Assembly (NCBI GenBank): GCA_964560135.1
Contig: CAZLKN010000017.1
Span: 1-58,027, forward strand
DNA length: 58,027 bases
Source: CAZLKN01 sp964560135
Lineage (GTDB): Bacteria > Actinomycetota > JAICYB01
Direction of reading: 5' to 3'
Part shown: positions 32,496-40,764 of the stretch, one piece after another
How positions within the stretch are numbered: position 1 is the stretch's first letter
How the letters are laid out: every line of letters begins with the position of its first letter
The notes under the pieces: generated by a model
Database searches by the model: none
Told to the model about the DNA's origin: nothing
What the model saw: the letters and a program-made list of their open reading frames with translations, nothing else
Made by a program: the position numbers and the translations under genes

Positions 32496-34228
32496 CCGGA
32501 AGAGCCCCCCGCACCTACCCCTTCGATGACGAGCTCGGCCCCGGCGACGGGGAGGGAGACGCGGAAGCAGGCCCCGCCGCCGATCCGGTCCTCGACCCAT
32601 GAACGCCCTCCGTGGAGGGCGATGAACCGGTCCACCACTGTGAGGCCGATCCCTGTTCCGGGGGCGTGGGACGGGGTCCCGGCCTGCTGGAAGGGCTCGA
32701 ACACCGCGACCTTCATCCCGTCCGCGATGCCCGGTCCGTCGTCCTCGACAGCGAGTTCGAGCAGTTCCTCCGTCGACCACAGCTTCACGTGGACCGACGT
32801 GTCGACGGGTGTGTGTTTCAGAGCGTTCGCCACCAGGTTTTCCACGACGCGCTCGATCATCCCCGGGTCGATGTCGGCCACGATGCGCTCGGCGTCGACC
32901 GTAACCCGCCCGTCCTTGGCACCTAGGTTGGCGAGGACGCGTTGGATGAGCTCGAGAACGTCCGTCGGGTGCCTGCGGGGCTCGAGTATCCCCCGGGAGA
33001 TCCGGTCGATATCGAAGAGGTCGAGGACCAGTCCTTCGAGACGCTCGGCGTTCCGGGTAAGCCGCTCGAGGAAGTCACCACGCTGCGCGGCGTCCAGCGT
33101 CTGGTTGTGCTGCGACAGGATGCGAGCGAACCCGGTGATCGACTGGAGAGGTGTCCGAAGTTCGTGGGACACGGCCGTCAGAAGCAGTGTCTTTGCTTCG
33201 TCCAGGCTCTCGAGGCGTGCAGCCGTCTCCCGGTCCCGCTTGGCGGCTTCGAGCAGCGCCCGCTCATTCGACTTCTGTTCCGTGACGTCGCGGAAGCTCC
33301 ATACCCGGCCCACGCTGACACCGTCCACCCGATGTGGAGAGGAGTACCGCTCGAAGACCCGGCCATCGTTGAACGTGAGCTCGTCGACACTTTCGGCGTC
33401 GAGGTCGCCGTAGAGCTCCCGCACCTTCGCGACGAATGCATCAGGATCCGTCAACTGTGAGAGGACCATGGCGATGGCCGCATCGTCGTCGCCCGAGCGG
33501 ATGAGCTCCTCGGGCAGATCCCACATCTGCAGGAAGCGCTGATTGTAGTTGGTTATCTGACCCTGCGAGTTGGCGACGAGGATGCCCTCCTGCGTGCACT
33601 CGAGGGTGGCGGACAACACGGACAGGGTTTCGAGGAGAGAGTCCTGCGTCCGCTCGCGCTGATCGAGGGCCAGCTCGTTCCACCGCCAGGTGACCAGGCA
33701 TACGATGCATAGCCCTGCGATGAAGAATGCGTGGACGGCGGCCCAGCGCCACGGTGAGGCGATCGCTGCCGGATGGTTGTACACCGACTCCGGGCTGATG
33801 GCCCCCATCACGCCGTGGTGGACCAGGACGTATCCGACGGCGGCGAGGAACGGACCCCAGTTCTGATACAGCGCGATCACCGGTACGATCACGAAGAAGT
33901 GGAAGTGCATCTCGATCAGGCCACCGGTGATGTGGACCAGCACCGCGGACGCAGTAAGCAGCCCGATGCTCGTGGCCAGAGCCCTCGTCCGGCGCGAAAG
34001 GCGTTTCTGCCCCGCGATGAACGCCGCCGCAGCCAGAGGCGCAGCTTCCTGGATCATGTGCCAGACCGAGCTGCCGAGGAGCCATGCGATGGCTGGAACC
34101 ACGAGGACATGGAGCCACAAGAGTGCAAGGATCGCGGTGTGGCGACGATGCCACTGCTCGTGAGCGAGCCTCCGGCCATGTGGGAGGAGCCCGGCGGCGA
34201 TGCGCTGGAGACTCGTGTAGCCCGACAT
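32444..34228 (-). CDS. Membrane sensor histidine kinase with PAS domain
   Basis: The 594-residue protein has an N-terminal six-helix membrane module (about 25-185), a PAS domain (about 205-320: LECTQEGILVANSQGQITNYNQRFLQMW...WSFRDVTEQK), a HisKA dimerisation domain with the phospho-acceptor in TAVSHELRTPLQS, and a HATPase_c domain (NLVANALKHT, VEDDGPGIAD, PGTGIGLTVV). No response regulator is adjacent, so it is an orphan kinase here. A 114-residue paralogue of its sensor module lies at 28376. Its last 52 bp lie inside the sugar dehydrogenase gene. Confidence 0.93.
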   Translation of the reverse strand: MSGYTSLQRIAAGLLPHGRRLAHEQWHRRHTAILALLWLHVLVVPAIAWLLGSSVWHMIQEAAPLAAAAFIAGQKRLSRRTRALATSIGLLTASAVLVHITGGLIEMHFHFFVIVPVIALYQNWGPFLAAVGYVLVHHGVMGAISPESVYNHPAAIASPWRWAAVHAFFIAGLCIVCLVTWRWNELALDQRERTQDSLLETLSVLSATLECTQEGILVANSQGQITNYNQRFLQMWDLPEELIRSGDDDAAIAMVLSQLTDPDAFVAKVRELYGDLDAESVDELTFNDGRVFERYSSPHRVDGVSVGRVWSFRDVTEQKSNERALLEAAKRDRETAARLESLDEAKTLLLTAVSHELRTPLQSITGFARILSQHNQTLDAAQRGDFLERLTRNAERLEGLVLDLFDIDRISRGILEPRRHPTDVLELIQRVLANLGAKDGRVTVDAERIVADIDPGMIERVVENLVANALKHTPVDTSVHVKLWSTEELLELAVEDDGPGIADGMKVAVFEPFQQAGTPSHAPGTGIGLTVVDRFIALHGGRSWVEDRIGGGACFRVSLPVAGAELVIEGVGAGGSSGQANGSIRNTRPPSEIT

Positions 34229-34354
34229 GTGGCAAACCGTACGTTATTGCGTAGACCCTCACAAGGGCCCGATGTGACTACCCGCGTATGGTCATTTCTG
34301 TCTGCTTACGGGCGGCGCCGGGATCGGTAATTCTGGGCGGCCAGACGCGGGCGC

Positions 34355-34975
34355 TCACGCAGGCGGGGAAAGGAGCTTGAGGAGCGACTTGCCCATCGCT
34401 TGGGAGTCCATTGGGATTCCGACGTCGTCCCACATGATCGAGCCGATGGCCGAGAGGAGCAGGAGCATCGCGAGGTCACGAGCCGGCACGCCCTTGCGGA
34501 CCGTCCCCGCCTTCTGGCCTTCGCGCACCAGCTCCTCGAGGCGGTCGGCGATGAGCTGCATGAGCTCCGAGTGCTGCTCGCGGACCTTGGAGCCCGGGCG
34601 GAGCTCCCGGAGGACCGCGAGGTAGCCTGCGCGGATGTTGTTCTGCAGGTCGGGCCACTCACCTCGGGCGAGGTTCTCGTTGAATCGGGTGATGACCTCG
34701 GCGAGGTCCACGGCGCCGGCGGTGGGGGTCACGAACAGGGTCGTGATGATGTCGCTGAGCACCCAGTCGAGCATTTCGTTGATGAAGTGCTCGCGGTCCT
34801 TGAAGTACACGTAGAACGCGCCGCGGGTGTAGCCGGCGCGTTGGCAGATCGCCTCGATGCTGGGGATCTGGCCGCCCTCGTCGATGGTCTCGGCCAGCCC
34901 CGCCTCGAGGAGGGCCATGCGGGTGGCTTCCCTGGCTTGGGCGCGGATACGTTCGGCGGCTGTTGGTTGGTCCAT
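34355..34975 (-). CDS. TetR-family regulator 1 of 4
   Basis: The 206-residue protein has the TetR helix-turn-helix near 14-60 (RIRAQAREATRMALLEAGLAETIDEGGQIPSIEAICQRAGYTRGAFYVYFKDREHF) and a helical ligand domain. The ATG at 34975 starts MDQPTAAERIRAQA, nearly the same as regulator 2, so the two are recent duplicates. A palindrome CCTGTATATCAGG lies 3 nt upstream of the start, suggesting autorepression and cross-talk. No obvious target operon is adjacent. Confidence 0.93.
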   Translation of the reverse strand: MDQPTAAERIRAQAREATRMALLEAGLAETIDEGGQIPSIEAICQRAGYTRGAFYVYFKDREHFINEMLDWVLSDIITTLFVTPTAGAVDLAEVITRFNENLARGEWPDLQNNIRAGYLAVLRELRPGSKVREQHSELMQLIADRLEELVREGQKAGTVRKGVPARDLAMLLLLSAIGSIMWDDVGIPMDSQAMGKSLLKLLSPPA

Positions 34976-34978
34976 GGG

Positions 34979-34991
34979 CCTGTATATCAGG
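34979..34991 (-). promoter_or_regulatory. TetR operator, copy 1
   Basis: CCTGTATATCAGG is an inverted repeat (CCTG / CAGG around TATAT) directly before the regulator-1 start codon and overlapping the stop of regulator 2. The identical 13 bp stand before regulator 2. Confidence 0.65.
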
Positions 34992-35631
34992 TTGCCGCCT
35001 GCTTCGACGTGACAGCTGCGGGATCCAGGAGCTTGACGAGCGATGCCCCGATCGCGTTGCCGTCCATGGCGATACCCACGCGGTCCCACATGATGGCGCC
35101 CACCGCGGTGAGCTGGAACAGGACCGCGACCTCCCGCGCTTTGGCGTCCTTGCGGATGCGCCCGGCCTTCTGGCCGCTACGGATCAGGCGCTCCAGATGG
35201 TCGGCGATGTCCTGCATGAGCTCCGCGTGCTTCTCGAGCACGCTCGACCCCGGCTTGAGCTCCCGCAGGATCGCGAGGTAGACGGCCCTGATGTTGTTGT
35301 GCAGATCCGGCCATTCGCCCCGGACGAGGGCGTCGTTGAACCGGACGATCACGTCCTGTACGTCGACTGCGTCCTCCGTCGCCGTGAGGAAGATCGTGTG
35401 CATGACGTCGGTGAGCAGCCAGTGGAACATCTCGTTGATGAAGTGCTCGCGGTCCTTGAAGTACACGTAGAAGGCGCCGCGGGTGTACCCGGCTCGGGCA
35501 CAGAGCGTCTCGATGGTGGGGATCTCGCCGCCGCGGTCGATGGTCTCGGCGAGCCCCGCCTCGAGGAGGGCCCGACGGGTGGCTTCCTTGGCCTGTGCTC
35601 GGATCCGCTCGGCGGCGGTAGGCTGTTCCAT
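34987..35631 (-). CDS. TetR-family regulator 2 of 4
   Basis: The 214-residue protein starts MEQPTAAERIRAQAKEATRRALLEAGLAETIDRGGEIPTIETLCARAGYTRGAFYVYFKDREHF and is closely related to regulator 1 over its whole length. The ATG at 35631 is preferred to a GTG six bases upstream because its N-terminus then aligns with regulator 1. The same operator lies just upstream. Its stop is inside the operator of regulator 1. Confidence 0.93.
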   Translation of the reverse strand: MEQPTAAERIRAQAKEATRRALLEAGLAETIDRGGEIPTIETLCARAGYTRGAFYVYFKDREHFINEMFHWLLTDVMHTIFLTATEDAVDVQDVIVRFNDALVRGEWPDLHNNIRAVYLAILRELKPGSSVLEKHAELMQDIADHLERLIRSGQKAGRIRKDAKAREVAVLFQLTAVGAIMWDRVGIAMDGNAIGASLVKLLDPAAVTSKQAAT

Positions 35632-35635
35632 GCAC

Positions 35636-35650
35636 ACCTGTATATCAGGT
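35636..35650 (-). promoter_or_regulatory. TetR operator, copy 2
   Basis: ACCTGTATATCAGGT is a perfect inverted repeat (ACCTG / CAGGT around TATAT) 4 nt before the regulator-2 ATG. Its core is identical to copy 1 at 34979. Confidence 0.7.
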
Positions 35651-35697
35651 TACGGGGGTGTTCGAAGCCCTCTCGGGGCCCGGCTCGGGCCTTCGCG

Positions 35698-36363
35698 TCA
35701 CTTGTCCGTATCGTCCGGATTCCCGAGAAGCGCGAGGAAGGAATCGGCGAGCCCCGCGACGTCGAGAGGGACGTCCCGCTCGCCCCACAACAGCGTGCTC
35801 ACCGCCACGAGAACGAGTGCCGTCGCTGCGGCCCGAGGATCGACGTCCGTCCGGAACGTGCCCGCGCTCTGCCCCTCCCGGATGCTCTCCTCGAGCCGGT
35901 CGATGACCATTTGCATGAACCGTGCGTGGCTCTCGCGGATGCCGGGTTCGTGGGGGAGCGCGGCCAGCACCGCGATGTAGGCGGCTCGGACGCGGTGCCG
36001 AGGAGAAGGGGCCTCGTCCTGAACGAGGCTCGCCATGAGCCGGGAAACCACCTGCTGGGGGTCCGAGGCCCCCTTCGTCGCTTCGACGAACACATCGCCG
36101 ACGATGTCTGTGAGAATCCAGCCGAGCAGCTCGTTCAAGTAGCGCTTGCGGGTGTCGAAGATCGCATAGAAGGCCCCGCGCGTGCAGCCGGCCCGGACGC
36201 AGGCAGCCTGCACGCTCGGGACCTCTGCTCCGCCGGTTTCGATGAGGAGTTCGAGGCCGACCTCCAGCAGGAGGCGACGTCGTTCGGCAAGTCCTTCATG
36301 ACCCCCGTCTCCAGGCAATCGCGCACCCCTCTGCGGCTGTACCTCCGGCCGGAAGATACGCAT
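35698..36363 (-). CDS. TetR-family regulator 3 of 4
   Basis: The product is up to 221 residues. The helix-turn-helix is around 27-75 (ERRRLLLEVGLELLIETGGAEVPSVQAACVRAGCTRGAFYAIFDTRKRYLNELLGWILTDIV) with a helical ligand domain after it. It is the most divergent of the four. The first in-frame ATG (36363) gives a basic 25-residue leader before the TetR domain; a later start is possible. The ATG lies inside an inverted repeat that could be its operator. Confidence 0.88.
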   Translation of the reverse strand: MRIFRPEVQPQRGARLPGDGGHEGLAERRRLLLEVGLELLIETGGAEVPSVQAACVRAGCTRGAFYAIFDTRKRYLNELLGWILTDIVGDVFVEATKGASDPQQVVSRLMASLVQDEAPSPRHRVRAAYIAVLAALPHEPGIRESHARFMQMVIDRLEESIREGQSAGTFRTDVDPRAAATALVLVAVSTLLWGERDVPLDVAGLADSFLALLGNPDDTDK

Positions 36364-36382
36364 GTGTCTATCGGGATGCGTA
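36357..36382 (-). promoter_or_regulatory. Inverted repeat over the start of TetR 3
   Basis: TACGCAT and ATGCGTA are exact complements separated by 12 nt and span the start codon of regulator 3. This arrangement suggests an operator. It differs from the operator of regulators 1 and 2. Confidence 0.45.
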
Positions 36383-36417
36383 AATGGATGTCAAATGACG
36401 CGGAGGCATGCGAAGCG

Positions 36418-37107
36418 TCAGTGGTCCTCGGAGGGCTCAGCAGGCTGAGGGGTGTCCAGCACAGGGTCCGGGACCGCTGCGATCTCCAGAGGCGGGAGCT
36501 CGATGAGGTTCAGTAGCGTCCGGCCCAGGGCGGGCGCGTCGAAGGGGATGCCGATGTCGTCCCACATCACCATGCCGACGCTCATCAGAACGATGATGGT
36601 GGCGAGCTCGTGCGGATCCGGATCGGCGCGGAGGTCGGCCTTGGCTTGGTCCTTGCGGATGGCCGCGGCGAGGCGGGCGATGATCTCCTTCATGAAGTCC
36701 GCGTGACGCTCGCGCACGCGGGAGCCGGTTTGCACGCTGCGCATCACGCCCAGGTACGCCGCGCGGATGTTGTGGTCGACGTCCGGCCACCGGTGACTGT
36801 CGAGCGTCTCGTTGAAGCGCGTGAGCACGTCGCGGAGACCGGTGGCTTCGTCGGTCGCGCCTTCGAAGAGGGCTTCGACGATGTCGCTGAGGACCCATTC
36901 GAGCAGCTCGGCGACGAACTGCTCGCGACCGTCGAAGTGGACGTAGAACGCCCCGCGCGTGTAGCCGGCCCGCGCACAGATCGTCTCGATGCTCGGTGTT
37001 TCCAACCCCCCGCGGTTGAGCATCTCCGCAAGCCCCGCCTCGAGCAGCGCCTGCCGAGTCGCCTCCTTGGCCTGCGCCCGAAGCCGTTCGGACTCCCGCT
37101 CGGTCAT
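36418..37107 (-). CDS. TetR-family regulator 4 of 4
   Basis: The 229-residue protein begins MTERESERLRAQAKEATRQALLEAGLAEMLNRGGLETPSIETICARAGYTRGAFYVHFDGREQF, close to regulators 1 and 2, with an acidic extra C-terminal tail. The ATG at 37107 follows GGGGGAGACGGGG; a start at 37143 is possible. It ends the TetR run. The array of secreted-protein genes begins 190 bp away on the other strand. Confidence 0.92.
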   Translation of the reverse strand: MTERESERLRAQAKEATRQALLEAGLAEMLNRGGLETPSIETICARAGYTRGAFYVHFDGREQFVAELLEWVLSDIVEALFEGATDEATGLRDVLTRFNETLDSHRWPDVDHNIRAAYLGVMRSVQTGSRVRERHADFMKEIIARLAAAIRKDQAKADLRADPDPHELATIIVLMSVGMVMWDDIGIPFDAPALGRTLLNLIELPPLEIAAVPDPVLDTPQPAEPSEDH

Positions 37108-37295
37108 CCCCGTCTCCCCCGTCCCTTGAGTGCCGAGGATCATCCTCCCAGATGTGGTTCTGCCTGTCTACATACGCATCCGTCAGTTGCAACGCTCGGA
37201 AGCAGGTTCTCGTGACGAACGGCATCCACCGGTCGTGGTCGCAGTGGCCTGGTGGGGCGCAAGTGGGATCGCCGGGGCGATCGGGGGCCGGATCA

Positions 37296-37315
37296 GGCTA
37301 TGGGAGATCCGCTTG
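37296..37315 (+). promoter_or_regulatory. MGDP element, copy 1
   Basis: GGCTATGGGAGATCCGCTTG. An arm CCGGATC lies just upstream and pairs with GATCCG of the element. The ATG at 37300 opens a 28-codon frame that ends in TGA overlapping the ATG at 37383 (ATGA). The element ends 67 nt before that gene. Confidence 0.85.
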
Positions 37316-37382
37316 CGCCGGCCGGGTGCTTGCCGGTTGGCGCGGGGTGTGGTGCCCGCCACAAGGCTGAGGAGGATGAGAG

Positions 37383-37832
37383 ATGAAGCGATGGATAATC
37401 CTGCCGATTCTTGCGATGGTGTTCTCGGGTTTTGTTCCGCCGGTCCAGGCTGAGCACCCGGCTGATCCTGCCTGCGACGGCACCCATAGCATCGGAACCA
37501 ACCCGGTTGACGTGGTCACGGGCTCGGTTGATGCCGGAGACAGCGATGTCTGGCATGACCCCCGGGTCGTCCCCGGAACGGGAGGCGGAGGGTTCGTTTC
37601 CCGGAAGGACTTCGTCCTGGTGGCTGACGGGCCCGTCGAGGTGACTCGGTGGGGGAATCCCAGCTGCAAGGAGCGGGTCCCGCCGGACTGCATCTCGCTG
37701 GTTGCTGTGTTCGTCTGCACGTTCAGCTCCGTCGGGCCCGGTGAGGTCTGGGTGTCGGTCGAGCATGATGGCGGACCGGACCCCGTCGAGTACGCGCTTG
37801 CGCGGTCCCAGGCGGACACCTCGCCACTCTGA
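37383..37832 (+). CDS. Secreted array protein, family A copy 1
   Basis: The 149-residue protein has a signal peptide (MKRWIILPILAMVFSGFVPPVQA) and a mature beta-rich part with four Cys. It shares a pattern with the protein at 52577: H-x-A-D-x-x-C-D-x-T-H-x-x-G-x-x-x-V-x-V-V-x-GSV-x-A-x-D-x-DVW-x-DP, then V-V/L-VADGP near the middle and a C-x-V-C-x core. No known family is recognised. The ATG is preceded by GAGGAGGATGAG. Its transcript should begin at or upstream of MGDP element copy 1. Confidence 0.8.
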   Translation: MKRWIILPILAMVFSGFVPPVQAEHPADPACDGTHSIGTNPVDVVTGSVDAGDSDVWHDPRVVPGTGGGGFVSRKDFVLVADGPVEVTRWGNPSCKERVPPDCISLVAVFVCTFSSVGPGEVWVSVEHDGGPDPVEYALARSQADTSPL

Positions 37833-37883
37833 GGTGAGGCGACGACGTTCGAGGGCGTGAACTGTCGGGCTCTTGGGGTCTGA

Positions 37884-37911
37884 CCGGGGGAGGGATTGAT
37901 CCCTCCCCCGG
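37884..37911. terminator. Hairpin between family A gene and zeta toxin gene
   Basis: CCGGGGGAGGGAT and ATCCCTCCCCCGG form a perfect 13-bp stem. It lies between convergent genes and can serve both. Confidence 0.65.
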
Positions 37912-37946
37912 GCTCCGTCGCCTCAACGACGGTCGCAGGCGCGTCG

Positions 37947-38528
37947 TCAGCGTCCGGCTTCTCGGAGTTCCGATGGGGTCCATGGGGGCCACTGCGGGGT
38001 GCCGATGAGTCGGCCGTTCATGTATACGGCGACACGTCTGAACGGTTCGGCTGCCTTGGTGTTGTCGTATGCGTAGGCGTCGTCGGCCAGGTCGATCGCC
38101 TGACGGAGGTGCCGCCACAGCCGGCCGAACTGGCTGCGCACCTTGTCTTCGGGGACGTGATGTCCGCCGTGGGTGATTCGCTCTGCCACCCGCGCAACGG
38201 CGAGGGCCTCGGGGGCGAGGACGACGTGGAGGGTGACGCGGTATCCGGCCTCCTCGGCCTCTCTGATGAGCTCGATCCTGGACTCGTGCGAAAAGACCGT
38301 CTCGGTCGCGAATGATCGTCGGTCTTGGATCCTCCGGGACCGATCATCGTCTGCGATCCGGGCCGCCTCGTAGGAGTGCTCCGCGGCGGCGTCCGGCCAG
38401 CGTTCAGCTGCGATGAGGTCGGCGTTGACGAACTCGAGGCGGGTGACCGGGCCCAGGATCTCGTTGTAGAAGGTCGTCTTGCCGGCGCCGTTCGGTCCGG
38501 CGATGACATTGAGGACAGGGTCGGCCAA
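37947..38528 (-). CDS. Zeta-toxin-like P-loop kinase
   Basis: The 193-residue protein has Walker A VIAGPNGAGKTTFYN near its N-terminus, a zeta-type FATETVFSH segment, and a C-terminal part with NTKAAEPFRRVAVYMNGR. Zeta toxins phosphorylate UDP-N-acetylglucosamine and block cell-wall synthesis. It starts 3 nt after the stop of a ParD-like antitoxin gene, so the two form an operon. The partner is not of the usual epsilon or PezA type. Zeta-like kinases outside toxin-antitoxin pairs exist, but the context favours a toxin. Confidence 0.85.
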   Translation of the reverse strand: MADPVLNVIAGPNGAGKTTFYNEILGPVTRLEFVNADLIAAERWPDAAAEHSYEAARIADDDRSRRIQDRRSFATETVFSHESRIELIREAEEAGYRVTLHVVLAPEALAVARVAERITHGGHHVPEDKVRSQFGRLWRHLRQAIDLADDAYAYDNTKAAEPFRRVAVYMNGRLIGTPQWPPWTPSELREAGR

Positions 38529-38531
38529 AGC

Positions 38532-38906
38532 TCAATGGGTGCCGCGGGCGTCTTCGACGGGCGGCTCTCGACGTACGACCCGGCCGTCGTCGAGCTCGAC
38601 ATAGGAACGGCCCTGCTCCGAGAATGCGCGATCGAAGTCGAGGTCCTGCCGGCGGGCGTCCATCCGCTCGGCCCACTCGGCACGGACGATCGCCTGTTCG
38701 TAGGCAGTCAGTTGGTCGTAGTCTCGCCGCCCGGCGAGCACGTCCGCGATGCTGCCGTGGGAGATGCTGTCCGCCGCTTCGAGTTCTCGTCCGATGCGAG
38801 CCCAGTGGGCGATCTGTTGGGCGGCGCTGCGGCTCATCAGCGGGCCGACGATCCTCGCTGCGGCGTAGAGCTCGTCGTCGATACGCGTCGGTGAGGTCTT
38901 GGCCAT
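38532..38906 (-). CDS. ParD-like antitoxin
   Basis: The 124-residue protein begins MAKTSPTRIDDELYAAARIVGPLMSRSAAQQIAHWARIGRELEA. This is characteristic of the ParD-like antitoxin family, with a ribbon-helix-helix-type N-terminus. An acidic tail follows. The start has AGGAGG 6 nt upstream. It precedes and is coupled to the zeta-like toxin. Confidence 0.88.
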   Translation of the reverse strand: MAKTSPTRIDDELYAAARIVGPLMSRSAAQQIAHWARIGRELEAADSISHGSIADVLAGRRDYDQLTAYEQAIVRAEWAERMDARRQDLDFDRAFSEQGRSYVELDDGRVVRREPPVEDARGTH

Positions 38907-38989
38907 GTCAGCCTCCTACGTCGAAGTGTAGCAGATTGCAACACGGCCCCAGGCAGCGGCCCCACGCTCGCGGGAAGAGCAGGGGATCG

Positions 38990-39009
38990 GGCTATGGGAG
39001 ATCCGCTTG
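38990..39009 (+). promoter_or_regulatory. MGDP element, copy 2
   Basis: GGCTATGGGAGATCCGCTTG, identical to copy 1. Its ATG (38994) is in frame with the gene at 39093 and would add 33 residues. It ends 83 nt before that gene. Confidence 0.85.
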
Positions 39010-39092
39010 AGGAGGTCGAGGGCTCCCGGGGAGCTCTCCGGCGGACTCCGACGGAGTGGCGGCGGGCTCGTCGCCAGAAGGGAGCTGAAAAG

Positions 39093-39440
39093 ATGAAGAG
39101 GATCGTGGGGATGGCTGTTGCTCTGGCCATGGTGTTGGGTGTGACCCTGTTGTCGGTGCAGCCGGCTTCGGCATCCTGTAACGATGATCGGACCAACTAT
39201 GTGCGGGTGGACGTCGAATCGGAGGAAGCGGATGCCGGCGCGGGGGCCGAGGTTTCCACATCGGAGACCAGCAACTATCCCGTGAGCGTCGGGTACTACC
39301 ATTTCGGTGGCGGTGTGGACGTGGTCAACTGCACGGATCGCCCCCTGGATGCGGTGACCGATGACCCTGCAGGTACCGTCGAGGATGCGGTCGGGCTCGT
39401 GATCTTGATCATCGAGAGTCTGCTTCCGCCGCTTCCGTAG
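39093..39440 (+). CDS. Secreted array protein, family B copy 1
   Basis: The 115-residue protein has a signal peptide ending SVQPASA and a mature part of about 85 residues. It has two Cys, a V-x-V-E-S strand, YPVSVGYY, NCTD, an acidic D-D-P-x-x-x-V-E stretch and a hydrophobic C-terminal helix ending IIESLLPPLP. These are the family B marks: a two-Cys beta domain with an amphipathic or hydrophobic tail ending in Leu-Pro. The ATG at 39093 follows AAGGGAGCTGAAAAG. An N-terminal extension through the MGDP frame is possible. Confidence 0.8.
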   Translation: MKRIVGMAVALAMVLGVTLLSVQPASASCNDDRTNYVRVDVESEEADAGAGAEVSTSETSNYPVSVGYYHFGGGVDVVNCTDRPLDAVTDDPAGTVEDAVGLVILIIESLLPPLP

Positions 39441-39455
39441 AACAGCACTCGCGTG

Positions 39456-39482
39456 ACGGGGCCCCGAGTCTCGGGGCCCCGT
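39456..39482. terminator. Hairpin after family B copy 1
   Basis: ACGGGGCCCCGAG / CTCGGGGCCCCGT, a 13-bp stem with a minimal loop, followed by TT. It lies between convergent genes. Confidence 0.7.
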
Positions 39483-39504
39483 TTGCGTGGAGGCCGGGGG
39501 TACG

Positions 39505-39909
39505 TCAGGTGGATTCCGCCGGAAGCAGGACCGGGCAGCGGAAGCCCCCGACCTTCGCGAGCCGTTCGTCCGCGGTGACGAGTTCGGTGCCGAGATGTTC
39601 GGCGAGCGACACGTACCAGGCGTCGTAGACCGTCACGCGTTCCCGCAACTCCCAGATCCGATCCAGGAACGGGTCGATGGGGTAGAGCAGCTTGCGCATC
39701 GAGCGAATCGCGTCGATGGCGGCTCGTGCGCGCCCGCCGTCGAGGTCGAGCCTCAGTGTGAGGGCCCGCAGGGCCGACACGACCTCTGCGGTGAGGATCT
39801 CGGGGGCCAGAAGAACGTCGACTCCTCGCAGTGCTTGCCGTGCGCTGTCGCCTGTCGTGCCCGACACAGCGAGCGCGTCGACCACGACCGACGCGTCGAA
39901 GACCCTCAA
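39505..39909 (-). CDS. VapC-type PIN-domain toxin
   Basis: The 134-residue protein has the PIN nuclease pattern: MRVFDASVVVDAL (first Asp), APEILTAEVVSAL (Glu), VYDAWYVSLAEHLGTELVTADERLAK (Asp cluster). It should be an endoribonuclease acting on tRNA or rRNA. It overlaps its antitoxin gene by 4 bp. The unit lies on the opposite strand to the surrounding secreted-protein genes. Confidence 0.92.
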   Translation of the reverse strand: MRVFDASVVVDALAVSGTTGDSARQALRGVDVLLAPEILTAEVVSALRALTLRLDLDGGRARAAIDAIRSMRKLLYPIDPFLDRIWELRERVTVYDAWYVSLAEHLGTELVTADERLAKVGGFRCPVLLPAEST

Positions 39910-40148
39910 CGTGAGTGGCGGTCGGCGCGCACGACTCCCGCCGACGATTGCTCGGAGAATCCGCCTGGGCCCTCGATGTTGAGCCGATCGGCGACCTGGG
40001 CTGCGATCTCGTCGGGAGTTCGCAACTTCGCGTTGCGGGTGAGTTCGGCTCGCAGGTATTCCTGCAGGCTCATGCCTGCCGCGGCTGCACGCTCGCGGTA
40101 GGTGCGATGCACATCCTCAGGGATGTCGCGGATCTGGATCGTCGCCAT
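39906..40148 (-). CDS. VapB/FitA-type antitoxin
   Basis: The 80-residue protein begins MATIQIRDIPEDVHRTYRERAAAAGMSLQEYLRAEL, the ribbon-helix-helix of FitA-like VapB antitoxins. A disordered acidic tail follows. The ATG at 40148 is chosen because the family begins at this strand. The bases upstream are rich in short palindromes (ATGCATGCAT), a probable operator. Confidence 0.9.
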   Translation of the reverse strand: MATIQIRDIPEDVHRTYRERAAAAGMSLQEYLRAELTRNAKLRTPDEIAAQVADRLNIEGPGGFSEQSSAGVVRADRHSR

Positions 40149-40333
40149 GCATGCATAGTAGCGCATAGCGCGCTGATTCACAAGCCTTTCGACGAACGTC
40201 TGGGCGACATGCTGCGACGGGATGGCCAGGGCCGATGGATCTGAACGGTCGGAGCGTGATCGCCACAGGGCGGCGCATCCCGACGACGTGGCCGGTCAAG
40301 GGCCATGCAGACGCGCCTGGATCGCCCGGGTCA

Positions 40334-40353
40334 GGTTATGGGAGATCCGATTG
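40334..40353 (+). promoter_or_regulatory. MGDP element, copy 3
   Basis: GGTTATGGGAGATCCGATTG. The ATG at 40338 opens a 15-codon frame that ends in TGA overlapping the ATG at 40382 (ATGA). It ends 28 nt before that gene. Confidence 0.85.
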
Positions 40354-40381
40354 GGAACGAGACGAGGAAAGGAAGCGTGAC

Positions 40382-40741
40382 ATGAGGAAGCGACTCTTAG
40401 CCTTCATCGCGGTAGTCGGGTTGGTCATCGGCGGAGGGATGCTGGGGATGCAGCCGGCCTCCGCTACGTGTGACGGCAGGAGGTTCGGGACGTCGCCGTT
40501 AACCCCGGCCGGCAACGGCGATGAGCTGATTGGTGTCTATGTCGATGCTTCAGCGACGTCAGAGGTCCTGGGCGATGACGCGGTGCCCGAGCTTGGAACG
40601 CCCAATGGCGCGTACGTCGAGGTGCAGGACGACGGCCAGTACGCGCCGGTGAACATCGAGGCTGGCGTCTACCACGGCAAGAAGCTGACCTTCACGTGCT
40701 CGGACGTCATCATCGAGTCTGCCGAAGACCAACTCCCGTAG
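40382..40741 (+). CDS. Secreted array protein, family B copy 2
   Basis: The 119-residue protein has signal peptide MRKRLLAFIAVVGLVIGGG...MQPASA. The mature part shares the pattern G-N-G-D-E-L-I/V-G-V/L-Y-V-(D/E), YVEVQDDGQYAPVNIEAG, CSDVIIES and the ending EDQLP with the gene at 40838, its tandem duplicate. Two Cys are present. It lacks the long hydrophobic tail of copies 1, 5 and 7 but keeps the terminal Leu-Pro. The function is unknown. Confidence 0.8.
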   Translation: MRKRLLAFIAVVGLVIGGGMLGMQPASATCDGRRFGTSPLTPAGNGDELIGVYVDASATSEVLGDDAVPELGTPNGAYVEVQDDGQYAPVNIEAGVYHGKKLTFTCSDVIIESAEDQLP

Positions 40742-40764
40742 CCTCCCCAACTCGAACGGCGGTT

